Positions 44,798-56,538 of a DNA stretch of 64,000 nt are shown piece by piece; positions within the stretch are counted from its first letter, which is position 1, and every line of letters starts with the position of its first letter. Under the pieces are notes generated by a model. That model did not search any database and was not told where the DNA came from. It worked only from the letters and a program-made list of their open reading frames with translations. Source of the stretch: Arabidopsis thaliana (lineage: Eukaryota > Streptophyta > Magnoliopsida > Brassicales > Brassicaceae); contig NC_003074.8 in the NCBI RefSeq assembly GCF_000001735.4, positions 7,316,101-7,380,100 of the forward strand, written 5' to 3'. Position numbers and translations under genes: made by a program.

Positions 44798-46138
44798 CTT
44801 TGATGATATATACAAACTGAAATGAAGATTGAAGATTTCAAAGTAAAAGAAAATGTATGTAATGGTAGTGTGTATGTAAAAACCATATATATCAGCAATT
44901 TGATGCATACACAGTGAAAGGAGAAAATCATTTATACTAGAAAGAAATCAGTTAACAGTTGAATAGATTACTAGAAACGGGGAAATGATAACATAATAAC
45001 TAAGAAATATATTTACAAATGAATTAAAAATGAAAACAAATTGTTTTACATTTGGTATATGTTGACTATACAAAATACATTCTCAAAGATATATATAGAT
45101 ACTGTATGTAGAAAAAATCTGAAATTTCTGCATTTTACATTTTTAGCTTTTAAAATATAATTGTAGAGAAAGAAAGTTGGAAAACAAATTCCCTCCAAAA
45201 CGTTTTTTTAGTCAAAACAATTGTACATGAATATTAGGTACTAACTCATGCTACAACACGGAGTAATCTTATTTTTTAAGTAATGGTATTAGTTAATAAA
45301 AAGTTATTGTGAATGTATCATATTGACAAAACAATTTGTATTTATTTTTATTTTCAAAATTGAAATTTGGTTGGCTAATTTGGTAATCACCGTTGGTCAG
45401 AAATTTTTATGTTTCCTTAATAGATATTTCAAAAGAATGTGTGTATTTATAGAGATTGTCAGATTAGTATTTACTAGAAATCTTTTAAAGAATCATCTTT
45501 AAAGTTTTAGAAGATTCTTATAAAAAGATAGTTAAGTGGATAAAATATCTTCAAGAGTCTATAGATAATGAAACAAATTCAAGAGTCTATATATTGGAAC
45601 GGTTACAAGTCTTTTAAACAATGTGAACTCAAGTCAAAAGGAATAACTATATTTTTTTCTCGAACAATGTGTGTTTGCAAGAATTTAGAATATGAACCCA
45701 AGCTATAGAATCTATTTTATTTTCATATATATTTGATAAGGATAAACCTATAAAAAATCTTGTGTTAAATATATATAGAGATTTTGAGATTAGAAGTTTT
45801 TGGTAAGAAACCAATAATGAACTCCACTACTCAACCATTATCGAAATTCCTTTTGTTTTTTTGGTAGTGTCGAATATTCCTTTTGTGAAAACACAATATA
45901 CAATATTGTTTTTTACGGCTTCGTACTTTCTTCTAATTTTTATTTAGGTAATTCTATTAACTATTTAGGAATCTTTTTATAAGATATCTTCTGTTTTAAT
46001 GTGTAGACATGACAATTGGGTATACATCAAATCAGAAAATATAGGATTCTGCTATATACACGAAATTGGATTTTGATATCCGGAATATTTGTATTTCCAT
46101 ACTTAAATCTTAAAATTAATATAACCTCTTAATTATTA
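44798..46138. other. AT-rich spacer
   Basis: Upstream region of the defensin-like gene followed by AT-rich DNA. Short internal repeats such as CAAGAGTCTATA (45552 and 45581) occur. No gene recognised. Confidence 0.5.
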
Positions 46139-46640
46139 GAGATCTCACCTCTTAATTAGCTCTGCCTGTTACTTTGGTAGGTGATTGTAGTTTGGTTTCA
46201 TTCTGTTTTCAGTTTGTTCGTTTAACCCATGTTCTGCATATATACTGCATTAAATTAAGCAGTGGTCTTTTAACCTAGGAGGCTAGGACGGCTTGTTATT
46301 CGTTATTTATTGCTTTTGTCAAGTTTTGTTCATGGTGAAAAGGAGACAGACATGTTAAAATCAATGTGTCAAATGATTAGTAGTTTAGGACAGTCGATTT
46401 AGAGATTTTTTTTGTGGCGGATTAATTAAATCGTTCCAACACAAGATAAAAGAGCTAACGTGTTGGGTAAATGAATAATCTAACCGACACAATCAAATTA
46501 AACCCATCGCAACGCTACAAATTTCTAACATCAATAAACTTTAACATAAATGGTGTTTATCTTCGTAGAGAGAAACATTTTTGGGATTGCTATTGATAGA
46601 TTATAGGTTATACTATAGTCTATAAAACTAAGAAAGAACA
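46139..46640 (+). repeat. Duplicated Gag-gene tail and flank
   Basis: Begins with the last bases of a Gag-like coding end (ATCTCACCTCTTAATTAGC) and continues with the flank seen after gene 6. It is a truncated copy of 43880-44458 that moved with the defensin-like gene next to it. Confidence 0.75.
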
Positions 46641-46642
46641 TT

Positions 46643-46981
46643 TTAAACTTGGCATGGAAAATTGCAAATGCAACTCATTACATTAAAGTTTTGAAAGCAC
46701 GAGCCACCACTTCCCTTCCATTTTTGCTGACACATATTGACACACGTAGCTTCGTCACAATCTCTTTTCATTATAAGATCATGGCACGTTTCTTGTCCTC
46801 GCGTCTCCTTCGTTCCAATCCCTAATAAATATTTGAAAAGCTTACGAATGTTAATTTATCATCCCTTTAATATAAACTTATTATAATATGATGTTAAGAG
46901 AATGGTAAAAACTTAAAAGTAAAGCAAACCTAGAACAAGGATAATCATGAAGATAGCAAGAATGGTGGCTTTGTAAGTCAT
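46643..46981 (-). CDS. Defensin-like secreted peptide 2
   Basis: Two exons on the minus strand, 46981-46930 and 46821-46643, give 76 residues. The signal peptide is MTYKATILAIFMIILVLG, and the mature part opens GTKETRGQETCHD. All eight cysteines are kept, including CVNMC and CIC. Each exon is too short to stand out alone, but the splice sites match those of peptide 1 exactly. It is a paralogue of peptide 1 with many substitutions in the mature part and few in the signal peptide, the usual pattern for this fast-evolving family. Confidence 0.85.
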
Positions 46982-47710
46982 CTTTGATGAATATACAAAC
47001 TGAAATAAAGATTTTCAAAGTAAAAACCATATATATAGGCAATTTAGCTAGGTCACATACACAATAATGACGAAAATCATTTATACTAGAAAGAAATCTG
47101 TGAACAGTGGAAAATAAATATTGGAGATCGGGAAAATAATATCAAAATTAAGAAATATATATTTACTAAATAAACTAAAAACGGAAATAAATAACAACGC
47201 AATAAATATAGATACTGTATGACACAAAATCTAAAATTCATGCAAAATAATTTACATGGTTAGCCTTTGTATCCGTTCTTGACCCATATTGTTCTTTCGC
47301 TGTAATTGATATTTGGGTTAGTTGGGCTTTAATTTTGTGTAAGTGGGGTTCCTTTCACAATTCCTTTAAGAGAGTTAAGGATGTCCAAAAAAAGAGAAAA
47401 TTTACAAGTTTAGCCTTTAAAATATTTATATACTGAAATAAAATTGAATTTCCCTCCAAAACATTTTTTAGTAAAAATATATACTTTGCCATCTAAAGTA
47501 AATTAATATATCTTATATCAAGACATAAAATCACAAGTCACTTAATAGAAATCATAAGAAATACTTACGAAATATTAGAAGCCTTAACCAACAATAGTAT
47601 ATTCGGTTATTCCCCAATTACATTAAACCGAATCAAATGTAGAAGAAGCAAAACCAAGCCTAAAATAAAATTTATCAGTCCCTGAACCGCTGATTTGGTG
47701 ATTTCCAATT
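46982..47710. other. AT-rich spacer before Gag-like gene 7
   Basis: The first part repeats the upstream region of defensin-like gene 1 (ATTTATACTAGAAAGAAATC). The rest is AT-rich. No gene. Confidence 0.5.
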
Positions 47711-47740
47711 TAGGGTTTAATTAATGTAACTATATAAACA
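47711..47740 (+). promoter_or_regulatory. Array promoter module before Gag-like gene 7
   Basis: TAGGGTTTAA at 47711-47720 and TATATAAACAGAAA from 47731, about 90 bases before the start codon, as in gene 6. Confidence 0.6.
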
Positions 47741-47820
47741 GAAAGTATTTGGGTTAGTGATCGCTTTCTCCAGGAGAAAGAGAAAAAAGAAAGTTTAAAG
47801 AATCTCTGACAGTTACGGTT

Positions 47821-49038
47821 ATGGCGACGGCGAATATACGCGACGGCGTTGTTTCCGATCAATTTGACTATGAAATCTGGGCTCCGATCACGAAATCTAC
47901 ACTAATCGAGCAAGGACTTTGGGATGTTGTCGTGAACGGAGTCCCGCAGGATCCATCGAAGAATCCAGAGTTAGCGGCGACGATTCAACCCGAAGAGCTT
48001 TCGAAATGGAGAGATTTCGTGGTGAAAGACGCTAAAGCGCTTCAGATCTTGCAATCTTCTCTCACGGATTCTGTTTTCAGGAAGACTCTCTCTGCTTCTT
48101 CGGCTAAAGATGTTTGGGATTTGCTTCGAAAAGGTAACGAACAAGCAACGATACGTAGATTAGAACAAGTAACGATACGTCGATTAGAGAAGCAATTAGA
48201 AGATCTCAAAATGGTTGACAAAGAATCTGGCAGTTCCTACTTGGATAAGGCTTTGGAAATCCTTGAACGATTGGGCCGTGCGAAACTTGAGAAATCTGAT
48301 TACGAGATTTGCAAGAATGTGTTCACGACACTCTCTGGGTCATTCGATGGTCTAGATTCAATGTTGGAGGAACTCATTGATGTTCATAAGATGACTAGTA
48401 AGAGTCTTGTTGAGTATTTTTACTATCGTGTACATGAATCATCGACAGAGGAAGCTATCTTTGGACTATTGAAGGATTTGAGGCTTAAATCAAAGTCTGA
48501 GAAGTGGTGTGGCTTGTGCTACAAGAACAATCACAACCAAGAAGACTGCAAATTTAGGATTCATACAGATAAGGAGGAGAAAGAAGATGAAATCGTAGTT
48601 GATTATCGTCTGGAAACGGTACCAAATTTAGGGGCAAAAACATATGATGATGATATTTGGATAATACACAAGATGGCCCCGATTAACATGACTCCATATG
48701 TGAAGTATTTCACCACTCTAGACAGGACATTCAAAGCTACGGTTGGAACGGTCGATGGAACAGTTCTTTTGGTTGAAGGAAAAGGAGATGTTAAGATCAG
48801 GATGAAGGAAGGGAAGAAGAAGACGATCAGGAATGTGATTTTTGTTCCCGGGCTCAACAGAAACGTGTTGAGTTTTGGTAAGATGGTATCAAAACGCTAC
48901 TCAATCTCAACGGGAATGCAAGGCGAATGCATTGTCTGCGATCGGGGTGAGAATAAATTGGGGGATGCTATGTGGATGACGGATGAAACAGAGATGGCTT
49001 TGCGTTTGAAGGTGATTGAAGGTAAACTCACATATTAA
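47821..49038 (+). CDS. Gag-like gene 7 (open)
   Basis: A single exon of 405 residues. N-terminal Gag segment (FDYEIWAPITKSTLIEQGLWDVV) with a short local repeat (ATIRRLEQVTIRRLEKQ, about 109-125). One CCHC knuckle (C-GL-C-YKNN-H-NQED-C, about 231-244), then an acidic spacer and the C-terminal segment (NMTPYVKYFTTLDR … IRNVIFVPGLNRNVLSF). Looks whole. No LTRs or other copia genes adjoin it. Confidence 0.78.
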   Translation: MATANIRDGVVSDQFDYEIWAPITKSTLIEQGLWDVVVNGVPQDPSKNPELAATIQPEELSKWRDFVVKDAKALQILQSSLTDSVFRKTLSASSAKDVWDLLRKGNEQATIRRLEQVTIRRLEKQLEDLKMVDKESGSSYLDKALEILERLGRAKLEKSDYEICKNVFTTLSGSFDGLDSMLEELIDVHKMTSKSLVEYFYYRVHESSTEEAIFGLLKDLRLKSKSEKWCGLCYKNNHNQEDCKFRIHTDKEEKEDEIVVDYRLETVPNLGAKTYDDDIWIIHKMAPINMTPYVKYFTTLDRTFKATVGTVDGTVLLVEGKGDVKIRMKEGKKKTIRNVIFVPGLNRNVLSFGKMVSKRYSISTGMQGECIVCDRGENKLGDAMWMTDETEMALRLKVIEGKLTY

Positions 49039-50013
49039 GTAGCTACTTTTCATGATGGCTACAATTGGTAGTAGGCTTAACTCGTCAGGTGGACATATCA
49101 GTCTTCTATGTGGTCTTTTTTAGTTTGGTTTTATTCCGTTTTCAGTTTGTTCGAGCTAATACATATTCTGCTACTGCAGTATGAATTAGTCTTTAACCTA
49201 GGAAGGCTTGGTTTTAATCTAGTTTTTCAAAAACTATTTTTGTCATCACTGTGCAAGTACTATTGTCAAGTTTTGTTAATGGTGAGAAGGAGACAAATTC
49301 TAGTGGAATAATGAAAGGGTTTTATACTTGTTAGAAAATTGATCAAATGTATATGATATAGCAGACCAAACGTGAGAAAGTTATCCACATAGAAAGGAGA
49401 CAAACATGGAAGGATAGATTTTAGCAAATATACATTTTGATACAAACTTGAAAGTATTCATTATTGTTGGATAATGATATGAACTTGTTATCACTTTTTG
49501 AATATTATTTGAATCACGTATGTTCATTTTCATAAAGTGGTATAACTCCAATATTCTAGATAACCGATAGGCTTTTAAATCAAATGTTGAAGGCTTATAT
49601 AATATGCTTTAAAATCAATGTCTGAAAAGTCGTGTGGCGTGTGTAACAAGCACAATCACGAGTTCACGACCCTTTTCTTTGACAATGAAATGAACTTGCT
49701 ATTTTTTCTTATCACATTTTTTTATATTTTTCGAATATCACATTTTTCATTTTATAAAGTGGGTATTCTCTAGTAATTTAGATCACTGTATGTTCGGATG
49801 AAAACTCAACGATAACTAAAAATTATATTCAGATGCATCGGTTCATCTTTTCGTAGCGTGATTAGTTCTAATAGGGTCAGATCACTGAACCGGATCAACC
49901 CACTTAAATTGAACCAGATAGAACCACTAACAAAAGAACTTATTCCAGTTATATCCGAACTAGAACCGATTCGGAAACCGAGCCATTACTGATTTGGTGA
50001 TTTCAAAACGTAA
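49039..50013. other. Array spacer with a relic knuckle region
   Basis: About 49600-49665 is a solitary fossil piece of a Gag-like knuckle region. It is flanked by two diverged copies of an AT-rich block (49440-49560 and 49675-49790) that also occurs after genes 9 and 10. No gene. Confidence 0.6.
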
Positions 50014-50150
50014 TTAGGGTTTATAATTTGGTTTACTGAGACTAAATAAATAGAAAGTGTCACTGATGTGAGAATAGTTTATTCGCATTTCGCCTCTCTC
50101 CAGGAGAATATACAGAAAAAGGTTTAAAAGAAACACTGACAGTTAGGGCT
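50014..50150 (+). promoter_or_regulatory. Array promoter module before Gag-like gene 8
   Basis: TTAGGGTTTATA from about 50014 and a weaker TATA element (ACTAAATAAATAGAAAG, 50041) precede an AGAGAAT-rich leader. Confidence 0.5.
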
Positions 50151-51467
50151 ATGGCGGCGGCGAATATACACGACGCCGTTGTTTCCGATGACCTGAACTA
50201 TGAAATCTGGGCTCCAATCGCGAAAACTACACTAACGGAGAAAGGACTTTGGGATGTTGTCGAGAACGGAGTCCCACCGGATCCATCGAAGGTTCCAGAG
50301 TTAGCAGCGACGATTCAAGCCGAAGAGTTTTCGAAATGGAGAGATCTCGCGGAGAAAGACATGAAAGCGCTCCAAATTTTGCAATCTTCTCTCACGGATT
50401 CTGCTTTCAGGAAGACTCTCTCCGCTTCTTCGGCCAAGGACCTTTGGGATTCTCTCGAAAAAGGTAACAATGAACAAGCGAAACTACGTAGGTTAGAGAA
50501 GCAATTCGAAGAACTTAGTATGAATGAAGGAGAACCGATCAATCCCTACATAGATAGGGTTATCGAAATCGTTGAACAGTTGCGCCGTTTCAAAATTGCA
50601 AAATCCGATTATCAAGTTATCGAAAAGGTGTTAGCCACGCTCTCAGGATCATATGATGATGTAGCTCCAGTGTTGGGGGATCTCGTGGATCTGAAGAATA
50701 TGAGTCTTAAGAGTTTTGTCGAGTTGTTTTATGTGTATGATTCGATAACAGAAGAATCTATCCATCTAATGTTGAAGGCTAATAGGCTTAGATCGATGGC
50801 TGAGGAGGAGTCTTGTGTGTTGTGCAACAAGAACAATCACAAACAAGAAGATTGTTCTTCTTCAATCCCTAAGGCAGGGAAGTCAAGTGGAGCCAGGCAA
50901 TCTAAGCCGAAAAAAGGCAAATGCTTTCAATGTGGAGAACGAGGACATAAAGCCAAAGATTGCAACAAAAAGATTCAGCAACCAGCGGTGACAGAAGATC
51001 AGATTGAGATAGTTGAGGAAAAAGAAATCGAAGTTGATTTTCTACTGTTAGCAGCGTTGAATTTGAATGAATTCACATATGATGAGAATATGTGGATGAT
51101 ATACGGCCATGCCACGAATCACATGACTCCATATGAGAAGCTTTTCACCACTCTAGACAGAACATACAAAGCTAAGGTTGGTTTGGTTGACGGAACAATT
51201 ATCATGGTAGAAGGAATAGGAGATGTGAAGATCAAGATGAAGGAAGGGAAACAGAAGACGATCAACAATGTGATTTTTGTTCCTGGGCTCAATAGAAACG
51301 TGTTGAGTGTTCAGCAGATGAAATCAAGAGGCTGTTCATTCATAAATGGAGCACGAGGCGAATGCATTGTTCATGATCGGACTGGGAAAGAATTTGGGGA
51401 TACTTTGTGGGATAAGAGAGGATTATCTCTGCGTTTGCAGGTGATTGAAGGTAATGCCACCTCTTAA
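50151..51467 (+). CDS. Gag-like gene 8 with two zinc knuckles (open)
   Basis: A single exon of 438 residues. N-terminal Gag segment (LNYEIWAPIAKTTLTEKGLWDVV), coiled-coil-prone LRRLEKQFEEL region, and two CCHC knuckles (C-VL-C-NKNN-H-KQED-C at about 222-235 and C-FQ-C-GERG-H-KAKD-C at about 260-273) with a basic linker (SKPKKGK). It ends with the C-terminal segment (NHMTPYEKLFTTLDR … INNVIFVPGLNRNVLSV). Looks whole. The second knuckle is the classical retroviral-type NC motif, so RNA or DNA binding is the best-supported activity. Confidence 0.8.
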   Translation: MAAANIHDAVVSDDLNYEIWAPIAKTTLTEKGLWDVVENGVPPDPSKVPELAATIQAEEFSKWRDLAEKDMKALQILQSSLTDSAFRKTLSASSAKDLWDSLEKGNNEQAKLRRLEKQFEELSMNEGEPINPYIDRVIEIVEQLRRFKIAKSDYQVIEKVLATLSGSYDDVAPVLGDLVDLKNMSLKSFVELFYVYDSITEESIHLMLKANRLRSMAEEESCVLCNKNNHKQEDCSSSIPKAGKSSGARQSKPKKGKCFQCGERGHKAKDCNKKIQQPAVTEDQIEIVEEKEIEVDFLLLAALNLNEFTYDENMWMIYGHATNHMTPYEKLFTTLDRTYKAKVGLVDGTIIMVEGIGDVKIKMKEGKQKTINNVIFVPGLNRNVLSVQQMKSRGCSFINGARGECIVHDRTGKEFGDTLWDKRGLSLRLQVIEGNATS

Positions 51468-52166
51468 TCAGCTCTGCCTTTCTCTTTGGTGGTAGACTTT
51501 AACTCGTAAGGTGGACGTATGTCTTTTTAGTTTGGTTTTATTCTGTTTTCAGTTTGCTAGTCTAATTCATATTCTGCTACTCTAGTATGAATTAGTATTG
51601 TGGTCTTTTAACCTAGGACGGCTTGGTATTAATCTAGTTTTGAAAAACTATTTTGGTTGTTCTCTATGCGTTTAGTATGCTATGCTTTTGTCAAGTTTTG
51701 CTTGTGGTGAAAAGGTGACAACATCCATTAAAGCTATCGTGTGCTGTGGCCGTGTCAGTGTGGGGTTAATCACTTAACCGGATCAGCCCATATAACCTGA
51801 ATACTTGAACCAGACTTAACCAAATTAGGTTTTATAGAACAAATAACTCATTCCCCTATTCGAAAGGTGTATCATGTGCGTATAATTTTAGGAAAGACAA
51901 AATGATTTTAAGAATTAGGACGTATTTAGAACCGGGCCGAATAATTAACCGAAATAATTTGGGTTCAAAGTATATCTTCCAATTGCGGTAAACCGAACCA
52001 ATAACCAAAATATTTACACCTGACAGACTCATTTTAGTGATCTTCCAAGCACTAGGGCTTGTTTGGTTTAATACTTTAATGTCACTGTATATATAAATAG
52101 AAAGCGTTCAGATGAGTGAATAGTTTATTCATTCGCTTTCTTCAAGATATCCCAACATTTAGAGCT
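51468..52166. other. Array spacer and promoter of gene 9
   Basis: Repeats of the array's 3' flank and the CTTAACCGGATCAGCCCATATAACCTGAA motif. TATATATAAATAGAAAG lies at 52088-52104. No separate gene. Confidence 0.5.
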
Positions 52167-53229
52167 ATGGCGGCGGCGAATAAACAACAAGTCGATGTTT
52201 CCGATGACCTGAACTACGAAATTTGGGCTCGAATCGCGAAAACTACACTAACGGAGAAAGGACTTTGGGATGTTGTCGAGAACGGAGTCCCGCCAGATCC
52301 ATCGAAGGTTCCAGAGTTAGCAGCGAAGATTCAACCCGAAGAGCTTTCAAAATGGAGAGATCTCGCGGTGAAAGACATGAAAGCGCTCCAGAATTTGCAG
52401 TCTTCTCTCACTGATTCAGCTTTAAGGAAGACTCTCTATGCTTCTTCGGCTAAAGATGTTTGGGATTTGCTCGAAAAAGGTAACAATGAACAAGCTAAGC
52501 TACGTAGGTTAGAGAAGCAATTCGAAGAACTTAGTATGGATGAAGCAGAACAGACAAATTCATACTTAGATAAAGTCAGAAAAATCGCTGAACAGTTGCG
52601 TCGTTTGAAAAATGGGAAATCTGATTATGAGGTTGTCACAAAGGTGTTAGGCTCGCTCTCAGAGTCGCATGAAGATTTAGCTACGCTGTTAGAGGAACAA
52701 GTAGATCTGAAGAAGGTGTCTCTTAAGAGTCTTGCTGAGTTTTTTTAACAGATATGAATCAGAAAAGAGAGAGAGTCAAAGCAGTAATGAATTACCTGTG
52801 TATGAAATGTTATCTCTCGCTCTTGGTCCTGTGACATTTTATGAGGATATGTGGCTATTATCCAGCGGTACCACGAATCACATGTCTCCATATCTGAAAT
52901 TTTTCACCACTCTAGACAGAAGACACAGGGCTCCGGTGAAATTGATCAACGGATCAATTATCATGTTAAAAGGTAGAGGAGATGTCAAAGTCATGACCAA
53001 AGAAGGGAAGAGGAAGACGATCAAGAATGTGCTTTTTGTTCCGGATCTCGACAGAAACGTGTTGAGTCTTGGTCAGCTAGGACACTTAGGCTACATAATG
53101 ATAATGAATAGAGACAAATGCATTCTTAAGGGTCAGAGAACTGAGAAAGTATTTGGGGAAGCCGTGAAGGAAGAGGGAGGTTTTGTTCTGCGTTATCAGG
53201 TGATTGAAGGTAATTTCACTTCTACTTAA
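52167..53229 (+). pseudogene. Gag-like gene 9 (broken)
   Basis: A fossil copy close to gene 8 in its front part (LNYEIWARIAKTTLTEKGLWDVVENGVPPDPSK). It then has the LPVYEML join and C-terminal segment (NHMSPYLKFFTTLDR … KNVLFVPDLDRNVLSL). About one break; both parts are otherwise open. No knuckle remains. Confidence 0.82.
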
Positions 53230-54067
53230 CGAGCTGCTTTGCCACTATGAATAAATTGGTAGTAGACTTAATTAGTAAGGTGTGGACAAATCAAGTGTTT
53301 CATTTGTTTGTTTGTTCCATTTTCTCTAAGTTTGTTCATCTAAGAAAAGCTGATTCATATTCTGCTATTGTAATATGAATTAGTCTGGTTGGTTTTACTC
53401 TAGTAGTAAAAAACTATGTTGTTATTAACAATGCAGTGCTTTTGTCAAGTTTTATTAATGGTGAAAAGGAGACGAATTGGAAGGGTTTTTAGTAAATTTA
53501 TCAAATATATGATTACAGGACCAAGCTTGAGATAATTTAGCGAAATAGAAAGGAGATAGACATGGTAGGGCAAGGGCATTTTTGACCGTAGTACCATTGT
53601 GACATAAATTTATGCATGCATATCAATGAAATGGATTTGGTAGTTTATCACGTTTTTCATCATTACAAGGGGCAAAAATTGCAAATACTAAAACAGACTT
53701 CTATGTTAAGTATACTTTATTCCCTTAACAGGATCAACCCACTTAAATTGGACCAGATACAACGCTAACAAGTAACAACAATAACTAACCCGATTCGAAA
53801 GCTATGATTGACCAAATTAGCAAATATGGAACTTAACGTTCATCTGATTATCTAAAGTGAGCCGGTTTATATATATTTCTCCAATTGCGCTAAACCGAAC
53901 CAAGAATAAAACCAAACGGAGCCACAACTCAATTTGGTGCATTTGCAATTGAACTCTAGGGTTTACGGTTAAGATAAATAGAAAGTGTTGGGGTGAAGGA
54001 TTAGTTTAATCGCTTTGCTTGATCCAAGAGAATTTTTAGAGAAAAAGATTTGACAACATTTGCGGCA
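53230..54067. other. Array spacer and promoter of gene 10
   Basis: Typical array 3' flank, CAGGATCAACCCACTTAAATTGGACCAGATAC block (53730), then TAGGGTTTA (53957) and an AAGATAAATAGAAAG element. No gene. Confidence 0.5.
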
Positions 54068-55303
54068 ATGGCGGCGAGTCTACCAGACGGTGTTTCCGAT
54101 GACTTTGACTACGAAGATTGGTCTCCAATGGTGAAAACTAGACTCGTGGAAAATGGAGTTTGGGATGTTGTTCAAAACGGAGTCTCGCCAAATCCAACGA
54201 CGAATCCAGAGTTAGCGGCAACTATCAAAGCCGTAGATCTAGCACAATGGAGAAATCTTGTGGTTAAAGACAACAAAGCGCTCAAGATAATGCAATCTTC
54301 TCTCCCAGATTCGGTTTTCAGGAAAACAATCTCGATTGCTTCAGCCAAGGAACTTTGGGATTTGCTCAAAAAAGGTAACGATACCAAAGAAGCTAAGCTA
54401 CGTAGATTAGAGAAACAATTCGAAAACCTTATGATGTACGAAGGAGAACGAATGAAATTGTACTTGAAGAGACTTGAGAAAATCATTGAAGAGTTATTTG
54501 TTTTGGGAAATCCAATATCGGATGATAAGGTTATCGCGAAGCTGTTGACTTCTCTGCCACGGTCGTATGATGATTCTGTTCCTGTGTTGAAGGAATTCAT
54601 GACTTTGCCTGAACTGACTCATCGCGATCTTCTTAAGGCTTTTGAAATGTTTGGATCAGATCCTAAAACTATGCCTCAGGAGTTGATGAAGTTCATAATG
54701 ATCCTTAGAAGAGCCTGGTCTGAGCGGATGTGGTGTAGTGCGTGCGAGACGTACAATCATAACCAAGAAGACTGTTATTACAACCCTAGGGTAGTGTACT
54801 TGGGTGGAGGCAGAGGCCAATGCTTTCAATGTGGAGAAAGAGGGCATTTTGCTAGAGATTGCTGCAATACTAGGAATCTGCAACCAATAGATCGGAAGAG
54901 AGAAGTCAAAGATGATTTTACATATGATGAGGATATGTGGATGCTATACACCACCTCTGAGAATCACATGAGTCCGTATGAGAAGTTTTTCACATCTTTG
55001 GACAGAACATACAAAGCTGGTGTTCAATTACCCAACGGGAATGTTGTCATGGTAGAAGGGATAGGAGATGTCAAGTTCATGATGGAGGGAGTGAGGATGA
55101 CTATCAAGGATGTGCTTTTCGTTCCTTGGATCAACAAAAACATATTGAGTTTTAGTCGGATGAAAAAGAGAGGCTATTCAATGGAAGTGGATGACGGTGA
55201 ATGGATCATTCGGGACAGGACTGGGAAAGTATTTGTTAAAACCTTGCGGGAAGAGAGAGGCATTGCTCTGCGTTTGCAGATGATTGAAAGGTATTCACTT
55301 TGA
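54068..55303 (+). CDS. Gag-like gene 10 with two zinc knuckles (open)
   Basis: A single exon of 411 residues from the ATG in GCA-ATG-GCG. N-terminal Gag segment (FDYEDWSPMVKTRLVENGVWDVV), LRRLEKQFENLMMYEGERM region, two CCHC knuckles (C-SA-C-ETYN-H-NQED-C and C-FQ-C-GERG-H-FARD-C, about 228-275) and the C-terminal segment (NHMSPYEKFFTSLDRTYKAG … IKDVLFVPWINKNILSF). Looks whole. Genes 10-12 form a subgroup marked by NGVSPNPT and the GNPISDDKVIAKLLTSLP block. Confidence 0.78.
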   Translation: MAASLPDGVSDDFDYEDWSPMVKTRLVENGVWDVVQNGVSPNPTTNPELAATIKAVDLAQWRNLVVKDNKALKIMQSSLPDSVFRKTISIASAKELWDLLKKGNDTKEAKLRRLEKQFENLMMYEGERMKLYLKRLEKIIEELFVLGNPISDDKVIAKLLTSLPRSYDDSVPVLKEFMTLPELTHRDLLKAFEMFGSDPKTMPQELMKFIMILRRAWSERMWCSACETYNHNQEDCYYNPRVVYLGGGRGQCFQCGERGHFARDCCNTRNLQPIDRKREVKDDFTYDEDMWMLYTTSENHMSPYEKFFTSLDRTYKAGVQLPNGNVVMVEGIGDVKFMMEGVRMTIKDVLFVPWINKNILSFSRMKKRGYSMEVDDGEWIIRDRTGKVFVKTLREERGIALRLQMIERYSL

Positions 55304-56538
55304 ATAAATTTAGTAGTAGACTTACTCTTTAGGTGGCTCTTTCACGTGGTTTCAGTTTGGATTTATTCGTCTAAGAAAAAGCTAATTCTCATATTCTGCT
55401 ACTGCAATATGAATTAGCCCTGGTCTTTTATTGGGGGTTTAATCTAGCTTTTTGGAAAGTACTTTGTATTCACTTTGCATTGCTTTTGTTAACTTTTGCT
55501 AATGGTTAAACAACTAAATAATGAAAGGATTTGCTTTGAGTTTTCAGGTGATTGAAGGTAATCTCACTTCTTAACTAGCGGCTTGCACCACTATGAATAA
55601 TTTTGGTAGTAGACTTATCTCGTAAGGTATGGACAAACCAAGTGTTTTGTGTGTTTGTTTGTTCCATTTTCAGTATGTTCATGTAAGAAAAGCTGATTTT
55701 AATCTAGTAGTCAAAAACTATGTTGTTATTCACAATGCTGTGCGTCAAGTTTTGTTAATGGTGAGAAGGAAACAATTTCTAGTCGAATAATGAAAGGGTT
55801 GTTGGAAAATTGATCAAATATAAGATAACATACCAAACTTGAGAAAATTTACCTAAATAGAAAGGAGATAGACATGAAAGGGCTAGGGCATTGTTTAGCC
55901 GTAGGCATTGTGACATAAATCTGTGCATTCAAATTCACACTTAATCATTGGACAATGAAATGGTTATGTAAGTTTATTAATATGTAACGTTTTTCGTCTT
56001 TACAAAGTGCAAATACTCAAATATTATAGATCAATGTAATACTGTTCCGGTCCTATAAATAGATTTTATATATTCAGTGCTATGTTATTTGAAGTAAACC
56101 AAGTTCTAAGATGACTCAACGAATGCTTTAATTATCGTTCAGAATAAATTCTGCTTTAATTATCATTCCTCTTAGATTAGTTATAATCTCAGAAGTCCAA
56201 ACCAACAACAACTGGTAGTATTATTCATGGCTGCAGAGAAGCTTGCGTGTGGTGTACGGTTTAATCACTTAACTGGACCAACCCACTGAAATTGAACCAG
56301 GCTTAACCAAAATTGATTTCCCTAACAATAATAACTAAACCGATTCGAAAACTCCGTATAATTAGTTTTTGAGAAATAAATTTAACATTTACTATATTAA
56401 TTTGGAAGGGATCCGAGTCACTTTTAGGTTTATTATGTATTATATGTCTGTATATATTTTCTCCAATTTGGTTAAACCGAACCAAGAAATAAACCAAAAC
56501 CGAGCCACTACTCAATATGGTGATTTTGCAATTGAACT
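55304..56538. other. Array spacer with a second Gag-gene tail
   Basis: At about 55537-55575 the coding end of a Gag-like gene (TTTTCAGGTGATTGAAGG) appears again without the rest, followed by a second copy of the 3' flank. So a copy between genes 10 and 11 was lost except for its tail. Fossil; no gene. Confidence 0.65.
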
